In this document: piece after piece, positions 34,016 through 42,558 of the stretch | How positions within the stretch are numbered: position 1 is the stretch's first letter | How the letters are laid out: each line of letters begins with the position of its first letter | Source of the DNA: Cellulomonas dongxiuzhuiae | GTDB lineage: Bacteria; Actinomycetota; Actinomycetes; Actinomycetales; Cellulomonadaceae | Assembly (NCBI RefSeq): GCF_018623035.1 | Contig: NZ_CP076023.1 | Location: 434,001 to 498,000, forward strand | DNA: 64,000 nucleotides | Reading direction: 5' to 3' | Position numbers and translations under genes: made by a program | The notes under the pieces: generated by a model | Seen by the model: the letters and a program-made list of their open reading frames with translations, nothing else | Told to the model about the DNA's origin: nothing | The model's database searches: none

Positions 34016-34631
34016 TCCTTGCACGTCCCACGCCGGGGACGAAGCGGCCGACACGAGCGGTGTAGTCGACGTACGCCGCGCCGTGGGTGTGTCGCAGGTA
34101 CGGCTCCTCGACGACGCGGACCTGCAGCTGCACCGCCACGACGAGGCTGACGAGCGCCGCCAGGGTGACCGCGGTGGGGGCGAGCAGCGCCACGCCGACG
34201 AGGGCCGTCGCCATCGCCGTGAAGATCGGGTTGCGGACGACCGCGAAGACGCCGCCCGTGACGAGGGTCGTGCGCTCCGCCGGGTCGACCCCGATGCGCC
34301 ACGACGCGCCCATGCCCGCCTGCGCGGCGAGCGTGCCCACGAACCCGAGGCCGCCGGCGACGAGTCCGACCCACGCCACCGCAGACGGCAGGGGGACGCG
34401 GGCCGGCCCGACACCTGCGACGGCGAGCGCGGGCCCCGCGGCGCCGAGCAGCATCGCCGCCGCGAACATCGTGCCGCCCCACCACTCGGCGGACCCCGGC
34501 CTGCCGGACAGGCCGCGCCACCCGGTGCTGCCGGTGCGCCGCCGATGCATCCAGGTGCGGATGCCGAACGCGGCCACGACCCCCGCGAGGTAGAGCAGCA
34601 GGCCGGTGACGGTCGCCGCCTCGGGCGTCAT
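33978..34631 (-). CDS. Isoprenylcysteine carboxyl methyltransferase (ICMT)-family membrane protein
   Basis: A 217-residue protein with about five membrane helices and the C-terminal ICMT/PEMT methyl-donor region: [17 protein letters not shown] and [27 protein letters not shown]. These conserved RNP, EE and RF motifs form the S-adenosylmethionine pocket in the family. Its ATG overlaps the stop of the ArsR-family gene (ATGA), so it is co-expressed with a metal sensor; ICMT-family proteins of unknown substrate are common in such pairs. The last 12 residues are encoded within the terminator hairpin. Confidence 0.8.
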   Translation of the reverse strand: MTPEAATVTGLLLYLAGVVAAFGIRTWMHRRRTGSTGWRGLSGRPGSAEWWGGTMFAAAMLLGAAGPALAVAGVGPARVPLPSAVAWVGLVAGGLGFVGTLAAQAGMGASWRIGVDPAERTTLVTGGVFAVVRNPIFTAMATALVGVALLAPTAVTLAALVSLVVAVQLQVRVVEEPYLRHTHGAAYVDYTARVGRFVPGVGRARTRETEESGTRSP

Positions 34632-34996
34632 CGGCCGGTCCTCGCGCTGCCCGTCGTCGGGCACAGCGTGACTGCGTCGCCCGTCAGCGCGAGCAGGCGT
34701 TCGGCCGCGGCGAGCAGGTCCGTGAGCGCCTCGGGGTGGGTCAGCCGGAACATCGACGACCGGCCCTCGGGACGCGAGGTCACCAGGCCGCAGTCGCGCA
34801 GGCACGCGAGGTGCTTGGACACGGTCGACTGCGCGAGGCCGAGGTGCTCGGTGAGGTCGACGACGCGGTGCTCGCCGAGAGCGAGGTGCTGCAGGATCAA
34901 CAGGCGCGAGGCGTCACCGAAGCCGCGGAAGAGGCACGCGGCGGCTTCCAGCCCGCCCGGCGCGTCCCCATCGCTCTCTGCCGTTATCATCGCCAT
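34628..34996 (-). CDS. ArsR-family metal sensor with CmtR-like cysteine site
   Basis: A 122-residue winged-helix regulator ([47 protein letters not shown] in outline). The Cys pair of [10 protein letters not shown] sits in the recognition helix region, and a third Cys lies near the C-terminus (VTLCPTTG). That arrangement matches CmtR, the mycobacterial Cd(II)/Pb(II) sensor with two helix-4 cysteines and one C-terminal cysteine; the ArsR/CadC-type ELCVCDL site is absent. ATG at 34996 lies inside an inverted repeat, indicating autorepression, and no ribosome site is seen. It is coupled to the ICMT-family gene. Confidence 0.83.
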   Translation of the reverse strand: MAMITAESDGDAPGGLEAAACLFRGFGDASRLLILQHLALGEHRVVDLTEHLGLAQSTVSKHLACLRDCGLVTSRPEGRSSMFRLTHPEALTDLLAAAERLLALTGDAVTLCPTTGSARTGR

Positions 34997-35008
34997 CCGA
35001 CGATGATA
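34985..35008. promoter_or_regulatory. ArsR-family operator overlapping the regulator start codon
   Basis: TATCATCG at 34985-34992 and its exact complement CGATGATA at 35001-35008 flank an 8-base spacer containing the ATG of the regulator. The spacing and the ATCAT/ATGAT half-sites suit an ArsR dimer. It also lies between the divergent regulator and SulP genes and could govern both. Confidence 0.7.
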
Positions 35009-35120
35009 GATGCCGGAGGAGGCACGGGGGAACCCCACATGATCGGTTAGCGTGACGGGCGCTGCGGCCACCGCCCCTCCGGTCGCTCGCCGCCTCCCTC
35101 CCCCCGAACGGAACACCCGC

Positions 35121-36674
35121 GTGCCCGACGACCAGCGACCCTCCCTGCCCGACCCCGCCACCGCCACCGCCCCCGTCGCCGGCCCGCCCGAGGCCGACGA
35201 GTCCCACTCGGTCCTGGCGGCCCTGCGCTCGCCGCGCCGGCTGCGCACCGAGACGCTCGCCGGGCTCGTCGTCGCCCTCGCCCTGATCCCCGAGGCGATC
35301 GCGTTCTCCGTGATCGCGGGGGTCGACCCCCGGGTCGGGCTGTTCGCGTCGTTCACGATGGCCGTGTCGATCGCGTTCCTCGGCGGCCGGCCGGCGATGA
35401 TCTCCGCCGCCACGGGCGCGGTCGCGCTCGTCGTCGCCCCCGTCGCGCCGCGGTACGGCGTCGACTACCTGATGGCGACCATCGTCCTCGCCGGCGTCAT
35501 CCAGGTCGTGCTGGGCCTCCTGGGTGTCGCGCGGCTCATGCGCTTCGTCCCGCGCTCGGTCATGGTCGGCTTCGTCAACGCGCTGGCCATCCTGGTGCTG
35601 ATGTCCCAGGTGCCGCACCTCACGGGCGTGCCGTTCCTGGTCTACCCGCTGGTCGCGGTCGGCGTGATCGTCATCGTGCTGCTGCCGCGCTGGACCACGG
35701 CGGTCCCGGCGCCGCTGGTCGCGGTCGTCCTGCTCACCGCCGCCACCGTGCTCGGAGCCATCAAGGTCCCGACGGTCGGGGACGAGGGGGAGCTGCCCGA
35801 GTCCCTGCCGAGCCTGCTGATCCCGCACGTCCCGCTGACCCTGGAGACGCTGCGCGTCATCGCGCCGTACGCGCTCGCCGTCGCGGTCGTCGGCCTCCTG
35901 GAGTCGCTGCTGACCGCCAAGCTCGTCGACGACATCACCGACACCCACTCGAACAAGACCCGCGAGGCGTGGGGCCAGGGCGGCGCCAACATCATCACCG
36001 GCTTCTTCGGCGGCATGGGCGGCTGCGCGGTGATCGGCCAGACGATGATGAACGTCAAGATCTCCGGTGCCCGCACCCGCATCTCCACGTTCCTCGCGGG
36101 CGTGTTCCTGCTGGTCCTCGTCGTGGGGCTCGGCGACGTCGTCGCGGTCGTCCCGATGGCGGCGCTGGTCGCCGTGATGATCATGGTCTCGGTCGGCGCG
36201 TTCGACTGGCACTCGGTGCACCCGCGCACGCTGCGCCGCATGCCCCGCTCCGAGACGGCCGTCATGCTCACGACCGTCGTCGTCACGGTGACGACGCACA
36301 ACCTCGCCTTCGGGGTCGGCGCCGGCGTCCTCGTCGCCACGCTGCTGTTCGCGCGCCGCGTCGCGCACTTCACCACCGTCACGCGCCTCGACGCGGGGGA
36401 CGACGACGGGCAGCGCGTCTACGCCGTCGAGGGCGAGCTGTTCTTCGCGTCGTCCAACGACCTCGTCTACCGGTTCGACTACGCGGGCGACCCGCAGGAC
36501 GTCGTCATCGACATGTCGAAGGCGCACGTGTGGGACGCGTCGACGGTCGCCACGCTCGACGCGATCCGGCACAAGTACGCGAGCAAGGGCAAGACCGTGA
36601 CGATCGTCGGCATGGACCCGGCCAGCGCGCAGCGGCACGACCGGCTCGCGGGGAACCTCGGCGCGGGGGGCTGA
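35121..36674 (+). CDS. SulP-family inorganic anion transporter with STAS domain
   Basis: A 517-residue transporter. The membrane region (residues about 35-395) carries SulP landmarks: [29 protein letters not shown] near the start in outline, the [10 protein letters not shown] segment, and [21 protein letters not shown]-terminal STAS domain follows ([40 protein letters not shown]). It imports sulfate, bicarbonate or another anion with Na+ or H+. The GTG at 35121 is taken as start; an in-frame GTG at 35052 would add 23 Pro/Ala-rich residues. It is divergent from the metal-sensor operon and shares its operator region. Confidence 0.88.
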   Translation: MPDDQRPSLPDPATATAPVAGPPEADESHSVLAALRSPRRLRTETLAGLVVALALIPEAIAFSVIAGVDPRVGLFASFTMAVSIAFLGGRPAMISAATGAVALVVAPVAPRYGVDYLMATIVLAGVIQVVLGLLGVARLMRFVPRSVMVGFVNALAILVLMSQVPHLTGVPFLVYPLVAVGVIVIVLLPRWTTAVPAPLVAVVLLTAATVLGAIKVPTVGDEGELPESLPSLLIPHVPLTLETLRVIAPYALAVAVVGLLESLLTAKLVDDITDTHSNKTREAWGQGGANIITGFFGGMGGCAVIGQTMMNVKISGARTRISTFLAGVFLLVLVVGLGDVVAVVPMAALVAVMIMVSVGAFDWHSVHPRTLRRMPRSETAVMLTTVVVTVTTHNLAFGVGAGVLVATLLFARRVAHFTTVTRLDAGDDDGQRVYAVEGELFFASSNDLVYRFDYAGDPQDVVIDMSKAHVWDASTVATLDAIRHKYASKGKTVTIVGMDPASAQRHDRLAGNLGAGG

Positions 36675-36714
36675 GCGTCCACCGCCCGGCCGCAAGCGCG
36701 GCGGGGCGCCCGGC

Positions 36715-37518
36715 TCACGCGTCGAGCGCGCCCCGCACCACCGACACCCCGGAGTGCGCCGGCTCGCCGTCGAGCGGCTCGTCGCTGACGTCCACGACCG
36801 GGAACTCCGCGAGGTCCAGTCCGGGCGGCAGCGCGAACTCACCGCTCGTCCCGTCGAGCGTGCCCAGGCTGACGAGCCCCGACACGTCGGGCTTGAGCAG
36901 CCAGACCTCGAGGAAGCCCTCGCCCGCGGGCGCCTCGTCGAGGTCGACGACGAGCGAGCGCGACCCGTCGGCCGCGGTGCGCACCTGCGCCGTACCGGTC
37001 TCCGTCCAGCCGGGCAGGGGCTCGAGCACCGCGCTCGCGACGACCGTCGAGCGGTCGGGCCGCAGCTGCCACCACGCGGACGCGCCCACGCCGCCGACGA
37101 CCAGGCCGGCCGCCGCCGCGACCGCGAGCCAGGCCCGGCGCGTGCGGCTGCGCGGCGCGAGCGGCGTGACGGTGGCGAGGGAGGGGTCGGTGCCGGAGCC
37201 GCCCGTCGGCTGGCCCTCCGTCGGCTCGACCTGCGCCGCCCCGACCGTCAGCTCGCCGCGTGCCGCCGCGTGCGCGCGCTCGCCCAAGCCGAGCTCGGCC
37301 GCGACGCGGTCCCACACCTCGGGTGCGGGGGCCACGAGATGCGGTTCCGGGCCGGACTCACGCGCCAGGTCCGCGACGCCGCGCAGCGACGCGATCTCGG
37401 CCGTGCAGCGGGGGCAGGCGGCGACGTGGTCGTGCTCCTCCGGGGTGCCGACGGGCTCGTCGAGGGCGAGGAGGGCGAGCGTCTCGTCGTCCACGTGCAG
37501 GTCATCGGACAGCACCAT
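36715..37518 (-). CDS. RskA-like anti-sigma factor
   Basis: A 267-residue single-pass membrane protein. The N-terminal cytosolic part holds a zinc anti-sigma motif (EEHDHVAACPRCTAEI, HxxxCxxC); one membrane helix follows (WLAVAAAAGLVVGGVGASAWW), then an extracytoplasmic RskA domain (EPLPGWTETGTAQVRTAADGSRSLVV). RskA family members hold an ECF sigma factor inactive until proteolysed. It overlaps the sigma gene by 17 bp and has a strong GGGAGG ribosome site. Confidence 0.88.
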   Translation of the reverse strand: MVLSDDLHVDDETLALLALDEPVGTPEEHDHVAACPRCTAEIASLRGVADLARESGPEPHLVAPAPEVWDRVAAELGLGERAHAAARGELTVGAAQVEPTEGQPTGGSGTDPSLATVTPLAPRSRTRRAWLAVAAAAGLVVGGVGASAWWQLRPDRSTVVASAVLEPLPGWTETGTAQVRTAADGSRSLVVDLDEAPAGEGFLEVWLLKPDVSGLVSLGTLDGTSGEFALPPGLDLAEFPVVDVSDEPLDGEPAHSGVSVVRGALDA

Positions 37519-38074
37519 CCACCTCCCATCGGGTCCGCAGGCGCGCCAGGCTACGTCGCACGTGACTCTTGACCGTCCCGAGCGGCAGGCCCATTCTCGC
37601 GGCGATCTGGTCGTGCGTGAGGTCGTCGTAGAACGCGAGCCGCAGGATCGTGCGCTGCGGGTCGCCCAGGTCGTCCAGGGCGTCCGCCACGACCACGCGG
37701 TCGACGACCCGCTGGTCGAGCGTCGCCACCGGCACGCGGTCCGGGTCAGAGGCCACCTGCGGCTCCTCGCGCAGCCGGCGGTCCCGGGTCCGCCGCTCGT
37801 GCGCGTCGGCCACCGCGTGCTTCGTGATCCCCAGCAGCCACGCGGGCAGCCGGGCACGGTCCGGGTCGAACCGTGCCCGGCCACGCCAGGCCTCGACGAA
37901 CACCTGCTGCGTGACGTCCTCGGCCTCCGACGCGTTGCCGAGCGAGCGCACGGCGACCGTGTGGACCAGGCTCGACCACCGGCGGTACGCCTCGCCGATG
38001 GCCGCCTCGTCCCCCGACGCGAAGGCTCGTCCGAGCTCCTCCACGTCGTCGGGCGCGGTGGCCGACGTGCTCAC
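37502..38074 (-). CDS. ECF sigma factor (SigK-like)
   Basis: A 190-residue ECF sigma factor with region 2 (VHTVAVRSLGNASEAEDVTQQVFVEAWRGRARF in outline) and region 4 (QRTILRLAFYDDLTHDQIAARMGLPLGTVKSHVRRSL in outline). The GTG at 38074 is favoured by the GGAGGGAG upstream; an ATG 36 bp earlier is possible. It forms the regulatory pair with the RskA-like gene that overlaps its 3' end. Neighbouring sortase and DUF4397 genes are plausible targets, since SigK/RskA systems control secreted proteins (inference). Confidence 0.9.
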   Translation of the reverse strand: MSTSATAPDDVEELGRAFASGDEAAIGEAYRRWSSLVHTVAVRSLGNASEAEDVTQQVFVEAWRGRARFDPDRARLPAWLLGITKHAVADAHERRTRDRRLREEPQVASDPDRVPVATLDQRVVDRVVVADALDDLGDPQRTILRLAFYDDLTHDQIAARMGLPLGTVKSHVRRSLARLRTRWEVDGAVR

Positions 38075-38131
38075 CGGCGCTCCCTCCGTCAGCGTCACCG
38101 AGCCGCGCACCCCCTGTGCGCCTCACGCCGC

Positions 38132-38878
38132 TCACCCACCTGGGGCGTCCGCGACGGGATCGGCGGTGACGGCGACGTTGTCGGCATAGTGCCCGACTTC
38201 ACGGTCGAACGCCCCTCCACACGTGACCAGCACGATCCTGGGTGCGCCCGTCCGGTCGAACCACTGCGCGACCGGGGCCTCGCTCTTGGGCACCTGGGTG
38301 ACGCCCCGGACGGCGTACACGTGCACCACGCCGTCCGAGGCCGTCACCTCCACCCGTGCCCCCGGGGACACCTCCCGCAACCGCGAGAAGGGTCCGATCC
38401 CGGTGGTCCAGGAGTCCACGTGCGCGGCAACGAGTGTCGCCCCCTCCGGCGTCGCCGGTGCCGGCCCGTAGCGGTACCAACCGGCTCTGCCGGCGTCCTG
38501 CGGGATCTCCATCGAGCCGTCGCCCGCGACGCCCACGGCGTCGATCGGCATGTCGAGGCCCAGGTCCGGCACGACGAGCCGCACGGGTGCGGGCGCCGGC
38601 GCGGGGAGCGAGCCGAGGCCCGCGTCGACGACGGGCACGTCGGGGACCGCAGGCCCCGGCGGCGGCGTCGTGGGTGCGGCCGTCGCCGTGGGCGACGACG
38701 TGGACGGCGGGGCGTCGGCCGGGGCCGACCCGCACGCCGTCAGGGCGAGCAGCGCCACGAGCGTCGTCGCAGCCGCCGGCGCCGCCGCGCGCAGGGGGCG
38801 CGCGCGGCGGCGGGCGGCGGGCGCGCCCGGCGGCCGACCCGCAGGTGCGGGTCGGTCGCCGGGCACGTCACGCCTCAT
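38132..38878 (-). CDS. Class F sortase
   Basis: A 248-residue extracytoplasmic protein. After an Arg-rich N-terminus and a hydrophobic helix ending in LTACGSAP (possible lipobox) comes a Pro/Thr linker and a sortase beta-barrel (about 95-240). Catalytic His is in LVAAHVDSW, catalytic Cys in IVLVTCGGAF, and the conserved Arg in FDREVGHYADN. The short length and VPDLGLDMPIDAVG opening are class F features. Class F substrates are poorly known. A DUF4397 surface protein gene lies just upstream on the same strand. Confidence 0.87.
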   Translation of the reverse strand: MRRDVPGDRPAPAGRPPGAPAARRRARPLRAAAPAAATTLVALLALTACGSAPADAPPSTSSPTATAAPTTPPPGPAVPDVPVVDAGLGSLPAPAPAPVRLVVPDLGLDMPIDAVGVAGDGSMEIPQDAGRAGWYRYGPAPATPEGATLVAAHVDSWTTGIGPFSRLREVSPGARVEVTASDGVVHVYAVRGVTQVPKSEAPVAQWFDRTGAPRIVLVTCGGAFDREVGHYADNVAVTADPVADAPGG

Positions 38879-38900
38879 GGTGCGTCTCGTCGGCAGGGGA

Positions 38901-39743
38901 TCAGCGACGCGCCGTGGCCCGCTGGGCCACCTGGCGTCCTGCCACGGCCAGACCGGTGAGCCCGGCGGCGACGAGCATGGTCAGCGCGACCGGCAGGACC
39001 GGCGAGCTGTCGGCCACGAGACCGACCTGACCTGCCTGCACGCCCGCGGGGTCGGAGTGCAGACCCGTCACGGACTGCGTCGCGATCGCGAGGTTGCCCG
39101 CCTCGAGGGAGCCCCACGCGTAGACGACCGTCAGGGCGCCCTCGGTCACCGGGACGTCCGCCGGGCCGAGCAGCGCCGGCTCGGTGGTGCCCGTCGCGAC
39201 GACCGTCGCCGAGACGGTGCCCGCCGGCAGGTCCAGCGTCTGCTCGTTCGGGTTCGTCAGGTTCGTCACGACGGCGTCGCCACCGGCGAGGACGTCGACG
39301 CCCGGTGCGGCGGCCACGTGGCGGACCGTGAGACGGCCCTGGCCGGCGGCGGTCGCCTCGGTGTCGTTGGTGAACAGCGTGGCCGTCGGCTCGCCCGCGG
39401 CGTCGAGGTGCGCGACGGCCGTGTAGTTGCCGCCGCCCGCGAGCGTGAGGTCGACCGGGCCGATGGCCGGGGACGACGCGTCGGCCGCGTCAGCCGCCGT
39501 GATCGCCACGGAGTACGTGCCCGCGGGCAGGTCGAGCGGGCCGGCCAGCGTGCCGGGCGTGAAGTCGTCGAGCGTGCGCTCACCGTTCACCCACACGTCG
39601 ACGGTGAGGTCGGGGACGCCGTGCAGCACCGAGAGCTTCGCAGAGCCGCCCGTGGCAGCGGAGGCGGGGAGCGCCGCGAACGAGGCGACGAGGCCGAGGG
39701 CCAGAGCACCGGCAGCGGTGCCGGTGAGGAGTCGTGCGCGCAT
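38901..39743 (-). CDS. DUF4397-domain secreted surface protein
   Basis: A 280-residue exported protein. Signal peptide 1-30 (ending LPASA|AT); two DUF4397 repeats (LSVLHGVPDLTVDVWVNGERTLDDF and LTVRHVAAAPGVDVLAGGDAVV in outline); C-terminal membrane helix (VLPVALTMLVAAGLTGLAVAG) with a positive tail but no LPXTG or LAXTG motif before it. ATG at 39743 with an AAGGA ribosome site. Its neighbour is a class F sortase, a common pairing in actinobacteria. Confidence 0.85.
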   Translation of the reverse strand: MRARLLTGTAAGALALGLVASFAALPASAATGGSAKLSVLHGVPDLTVDVWVNGERTLDDFTPGTLAGPLDLPAGTYSVAITAADAADASSPAIGPVDLTLAGGGNYTAVAHLDAAGEPTATLFTNDTEATAAGQGRLTVRHVAAAPGVDVLAGGDAVVTNLTNPNEQTLDLPAGTVSATVVATGTTEPALLGPADVPVTEGALTVVYAWGSLEAGNLAIATQSVTGLHSDPAGVQAGQVGLVADSSPVLPVALTMLVAAGLTGLAVAGRQVAQRATARR

Positions 39744-40058
39744 CGGAGGGTCCTTCCGTGGGGCCCGCGCGACGGCGGGCGAGGACGTGCTGACACCCCT
39801 ACTTCCCCTGCGCAGCCCGATCCGGATGCACCTGCGGCGAACTTTCTCTTCGCGGACGTCCCGGTGGTGCCGCGGTCCCGCGGTGACGGGCCGCCGGGTG
39901 ACCTGCGGCGACGGGGGTTGCGCAACAGTGGCGTTGCGTAAAAAGCGCCCCTGACCTGCGGGTAAGCAAGCCCTTCCTTGCTGGCGGGATCGGTGGGACG
40001 GGTCTAGCGTCGAGACGTTCCCGCCCCACGCCCCACGCCCCACTCCCCGGAGGTCCCC
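39744..40058. other. Intergenic region with divergent promoters
   Basis: A 315-bp gap between the divergent DUF4397 and DUF1540 genes. It holds the repeated motif GTTGCG (ggGTTGCGCAAC near 39915 and GCGTTGCGTAA near 39932) followed by an A-rich patch, and the palindrome GCAAG-N6-CTTGC near 39967. These are plausible regulatory sites; no gene is seen. Confidence 0.4.
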
Positions 40059-40355
40059 ATGAGCACCCTCGCAGAGCTCCCCGCCGTGGCCGAGTGCTCG
40101 GTCGCCGGCTGCTCGTACAACGACCACTCGTCCTGCCACGCCGCGGCCGTGACCATCGGCGGCACGGGGGACGCGCAGTGCGCCACGTTCATCCCGCTGA
40201 GCGTCAAGGGCGGGCTGGACCGCGTCGTCTCGCACGTCGGCGCGTGCCAGCGGCAGGACTGCTCGCACAACTCGCACCTCGAGTGCGGTGCGCCGTCCGT
40301 GCGCATCGGCGCCGGCCACGACATCGCCGACTGCCTGACCTACACGGCGCGCTGA
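40059..40355 (+). CDS. DUF1540-domain protein
   Basis: A 98-residue cytosolic protein made of two tandem DUF1540 modules with regularly spaced cysteines: CSVAGCSYNDHSSCHA with a distal AQCATF, then CQRQDCSHNSHLECGA with a distal ADCLTY. Each module probably binds one metal ion or an iron-sulfur centre. Function is unknown in the family. ATG at 40059 has a GGAGGT ribosome site. Confidence 0.85.
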   Translation: MSTLAELPAVAECSVAGCSYNDHSSCHAAAVTIGGTGDAQCATFIPLSVKGGLDRVVSHVGACQRQDCSHNSHLECGAPSVRIGAGHDIADCLTYTAR

Positions 40356-40400
40356 CGCGACCACCCGGCGGCGGTGCCGCTCGCGTGAGGGGTGCTCGGT

Positions 40401-41159
40401 TCAGGGGTGCTCGGTGAGCTCCACCATCGTGCGGACCAGCTCGGCCCCGTGCGGGACCAGCTCGCGCTCGCCGGGCAGCAGCCCGGGAGCGACCGAGCGC
40501 AGCGCTGCGGCGTCGTCGAGCGCGGCGAGCGGCGAGACGTCGCTCGCGTGCAGGAACGCCGCGAGGAGCGCGCGCGCCGCCTGCGAGTAGTCGCCACCCG
40601 CGTCGACCGCGACCTCGGCGATGAGGACCGCCGTCACCGCGACGTCGAGCTCGGGCGTCCCGGTCCGGGCGTTGGCCCAGTCGACGACCATCGGGCCGTT
40701 CTCGGTGAGGACCACGTTGCCCGGGTGCAGGTCCAGGTGCACGACGGACGGCCCGCCGTCGAGGTGCGGCCGGTCACGGTCCGTCGGCAGGCGCCACGAC
40801 GGGGGCGCGGGCACCGCGTGGAGCATGCCGTGCAGGTCGGCCAGCACCTGAGCGGCGTCGGCCAGCGTGATCTCCCCGGCGGTCATCGCCTGCAGCAGCG
40901 TGGGGCCGTACACGCGCGTCATGACGATGTCGGACCCCTCGGCCCGCAGCACGTCGGGCGTGGGGTAGTCGAACGTGCGCACGTGGCGCAGCAGCTCGAC
41001 CTCGGGCGTGGCGTCGCGGCCCTCGCGGTACCGCCGCAGGACGCGCTCGTCGTCGAGCACGTAGACGTCGGTCGAGAACCCCGAGGTGAGCAGGTGCCCC
41101 GGGACGTCGCCGGGCGGCGCCGACCCGAGAGGAACCACGTCACCGGGGTGCATGCCCAT
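40401..41159 (-). CDS. Aminoglycoside phosphotransferase-like (APH family) kinase
   Basis: A 252-residue protein kinase-fold protein. The Brenner motif VVHLDLHPGNVVL supplies catalytic Asp and Asn, and VVDWANA supplies the metal-binding Asp. The N-lobe is short (GFSTDVYVLDDERVLRRY, with Arg/Lys in place of a classic Gly loop). APH-like proteins phosphorylate antibiotics, choline, sugars or small metabolites; no context decides here. Start ATG at 41159 or, less likely, 41153. Confidence 0.82.
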   Translation of the reverse strand: MGMHPGDVVPLGSAPPGDVPGHLLTSGFSTDVYVLDDERVLRRYREGRDATPEVELLRHVRTFDYPTPDVLRAEGSDIVMTRVYGPTLLQAMTAGEITLADAAQVLADLHGMLHAVPAPPSWRLPTDRDRPHLDGGPSVVHLDLHPGNVVLTENGPMVVDWANARTGTPELDVAVTAVLIAEVAVDAGGDYSQAARALLAAFLHASDVSPLAALDDAAALRSVAPGLLPGERELVPHGAELVRTMVELTEHP

Positions 41160-41225
41160 GACGGTAACCCCGTTCGCCCGATCTGTCGCGGGGTGCGCAG
41201 GGTCGCCGAGCGGCACGCGGCGGCG

Positions 41226-42239
41226 TCAGGAGGTCGGCGGCGGTCCGTCGCGCAGGTCGTCGGGGGATCGGTCGTCGTCGAGGTGGCGACCGTGCCCCCG
41301 CTGCTCGGGCGTCGTCGTGCCGTAGGGCCACAGCCCGGCGCCGAGGACGCCGGGCGGGAGGGCCGGGCCGAGGAGTCCCGGTGTGCTCGGGCCGGTGCCG
41401 CCGGACGACCGCGGCACGGACGTGCCCGCGGGGCCCGCGGGCCGGGGGATGCCCTCCCACGGCTCGGGACGCGCCAGGTGCGCCACACGCTGCAGCGCCT
41501 CGGCGTGCGTCTCGGGCAGGGGCTCGACCCACACCCGGACGGGCTGCCGGACAGAGGCGCGCACGTCGACGTCCCCGCAGCGGTGCGTGATGTCGGCGCG
41601 CAGGTCGGCCACGCGGGCCGCCACGTCGTCCGCCGTGCGCGTCAGCACGACGAACACGCCACCGCCCAGCGTCGCCATCGGGTGCCCGGACCCGAACGCC
41701 TCGCGCAGCGCCGCGCCCACCGCGGCGGAGCGCGCGGCGCGCAGGAGGCCGGTGACGTGGCCGGCCGCGACGTCGACCACCGCCAACCCGTGCAGCAGCG
41801 CGGGGTCGACGTCATGCTGCTCGGCGTCGAGGTACGCCTCGGCGAGCCGCACCGACAGGTACTGCTGCGTCGGCAGCCCCGTCTCGGCGTCGACGCACGC
41901 GCCGGTGGTCACGAGCACCGCCTGCGCGTCCGCCCAGCCCTCGTTGAGCGCGCGGACGGCGTCCAGCGGGGGCATCGAGCGGCCCGTCGAGCGGTACAGG
42001 CACACCAGGTCGTCGAGCGCCTCGCCGATGCCCACACCGTGCTCGCCGCGCGCGCGACCCAGCTCGAACGCGGCCGCGGCGGCGTCGGTGCCCTCGAGCA
42101 CGGCGACGGCCAGGGTGTCGACCGCGGGGTGGTACCAGTCGGACGGGCGCCGCCAGACCGACGCGACGCTCTCCTCGCGCCAGCGCTCCCGCAGCCCCTC
42201 GGGGAGGGCATGCCCGTCCTTCTCGATGTTGGTGGTCAC
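41226..42239 (-). CDS. Protein with degenerate GGDEF-like domain
   Basis: A 337-residue protein. The middle (residues about 115-225) begins like a diguanylate cyclase domain (VDAETGLPTQQYLSVRLAEAY), but the active loop reads TLGGGVFVVLTR instead of GGDEF/GGEEF, so cyclase activity is unlikely. The N-terminal 110 residues are helical; the C-terminal 70 are Pro/Gly-rich and probably disordered. Start is GTG at 42239. It may bind nucleotides or serve as a scaffold. It diverges from the large ECF sigma gene with a 319-bp gap. Confidence 0.6.
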   Translation of the reverse strand: MTTNIEKDGHALPEGLRERWREESVASVWRRPSDWYHPAVDTLAVAVLEGTDAAAAAFELGRARGEHGVGIGEALDDLVCLYRSTGRSMPPLDAVRALNEGWADAQAVLVTTGACVDAETGLPTQQYLSVRLAEAYLDAEQHDVDPALLHGLAVVDVAAGHVTGLLRAARSAAVGAALREAFGSGHPMATLGGGVFVVLTRTADDVAARVADLRADITHRCGDVDVRASVRQPVRVWVEPLPETHAEALQRVAHLARPEPWEGIPRPAGPAGTSVPRSSGGTGPSTPGLLGPALPPGVLGAGLWPYGTTTPEQRGHGRHLDDDRSPDDLRDGPPPTS

Positions 42240-42558
42240 ACGGGTAGGGAGTGCGTGACGCGCGGATCATGACGCGAGTAGGAGGGGTTTCACCCGATCG
42301 GACCCGAGTTCACCCGGTCGCCGCCGCCGCGAGGTGCCGCGGCGCCCCGGGCCCCGGGGCCGGTCGCACCCCCCCGTGGCCTCGGGTGACGGCGCCGGCA
42401 CGGCCGTCCTGCGGGTCCGCGACCTGCGCAAGCGCATCACCCGCCTGGGTCACCCGCCGCCGGAGTCCTGTTCATCCGATCGGTCGGGTATGGCAGGCTG
42501 TCGCAGCGAGGTCGCCCGTGGGTCGGCGACCCGACGGCGACCTGACGGGGACGGCGGC
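42240..42558. promoter_or_regulatory. Intergenic region with a repeated 13-mer
   Basis: This 319-bp gap carries three near-identical 13-mers on the + strand: TTCACCCGATCGG (42289-42301), TTCACCCGGTCGC (42309-42321) and TTCATCCGATCGG (42471-42483). The last lies 76 bp before the ECF start. They are candidate operator or promoter elements. No gene is seen here. Confidence 0.45.
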
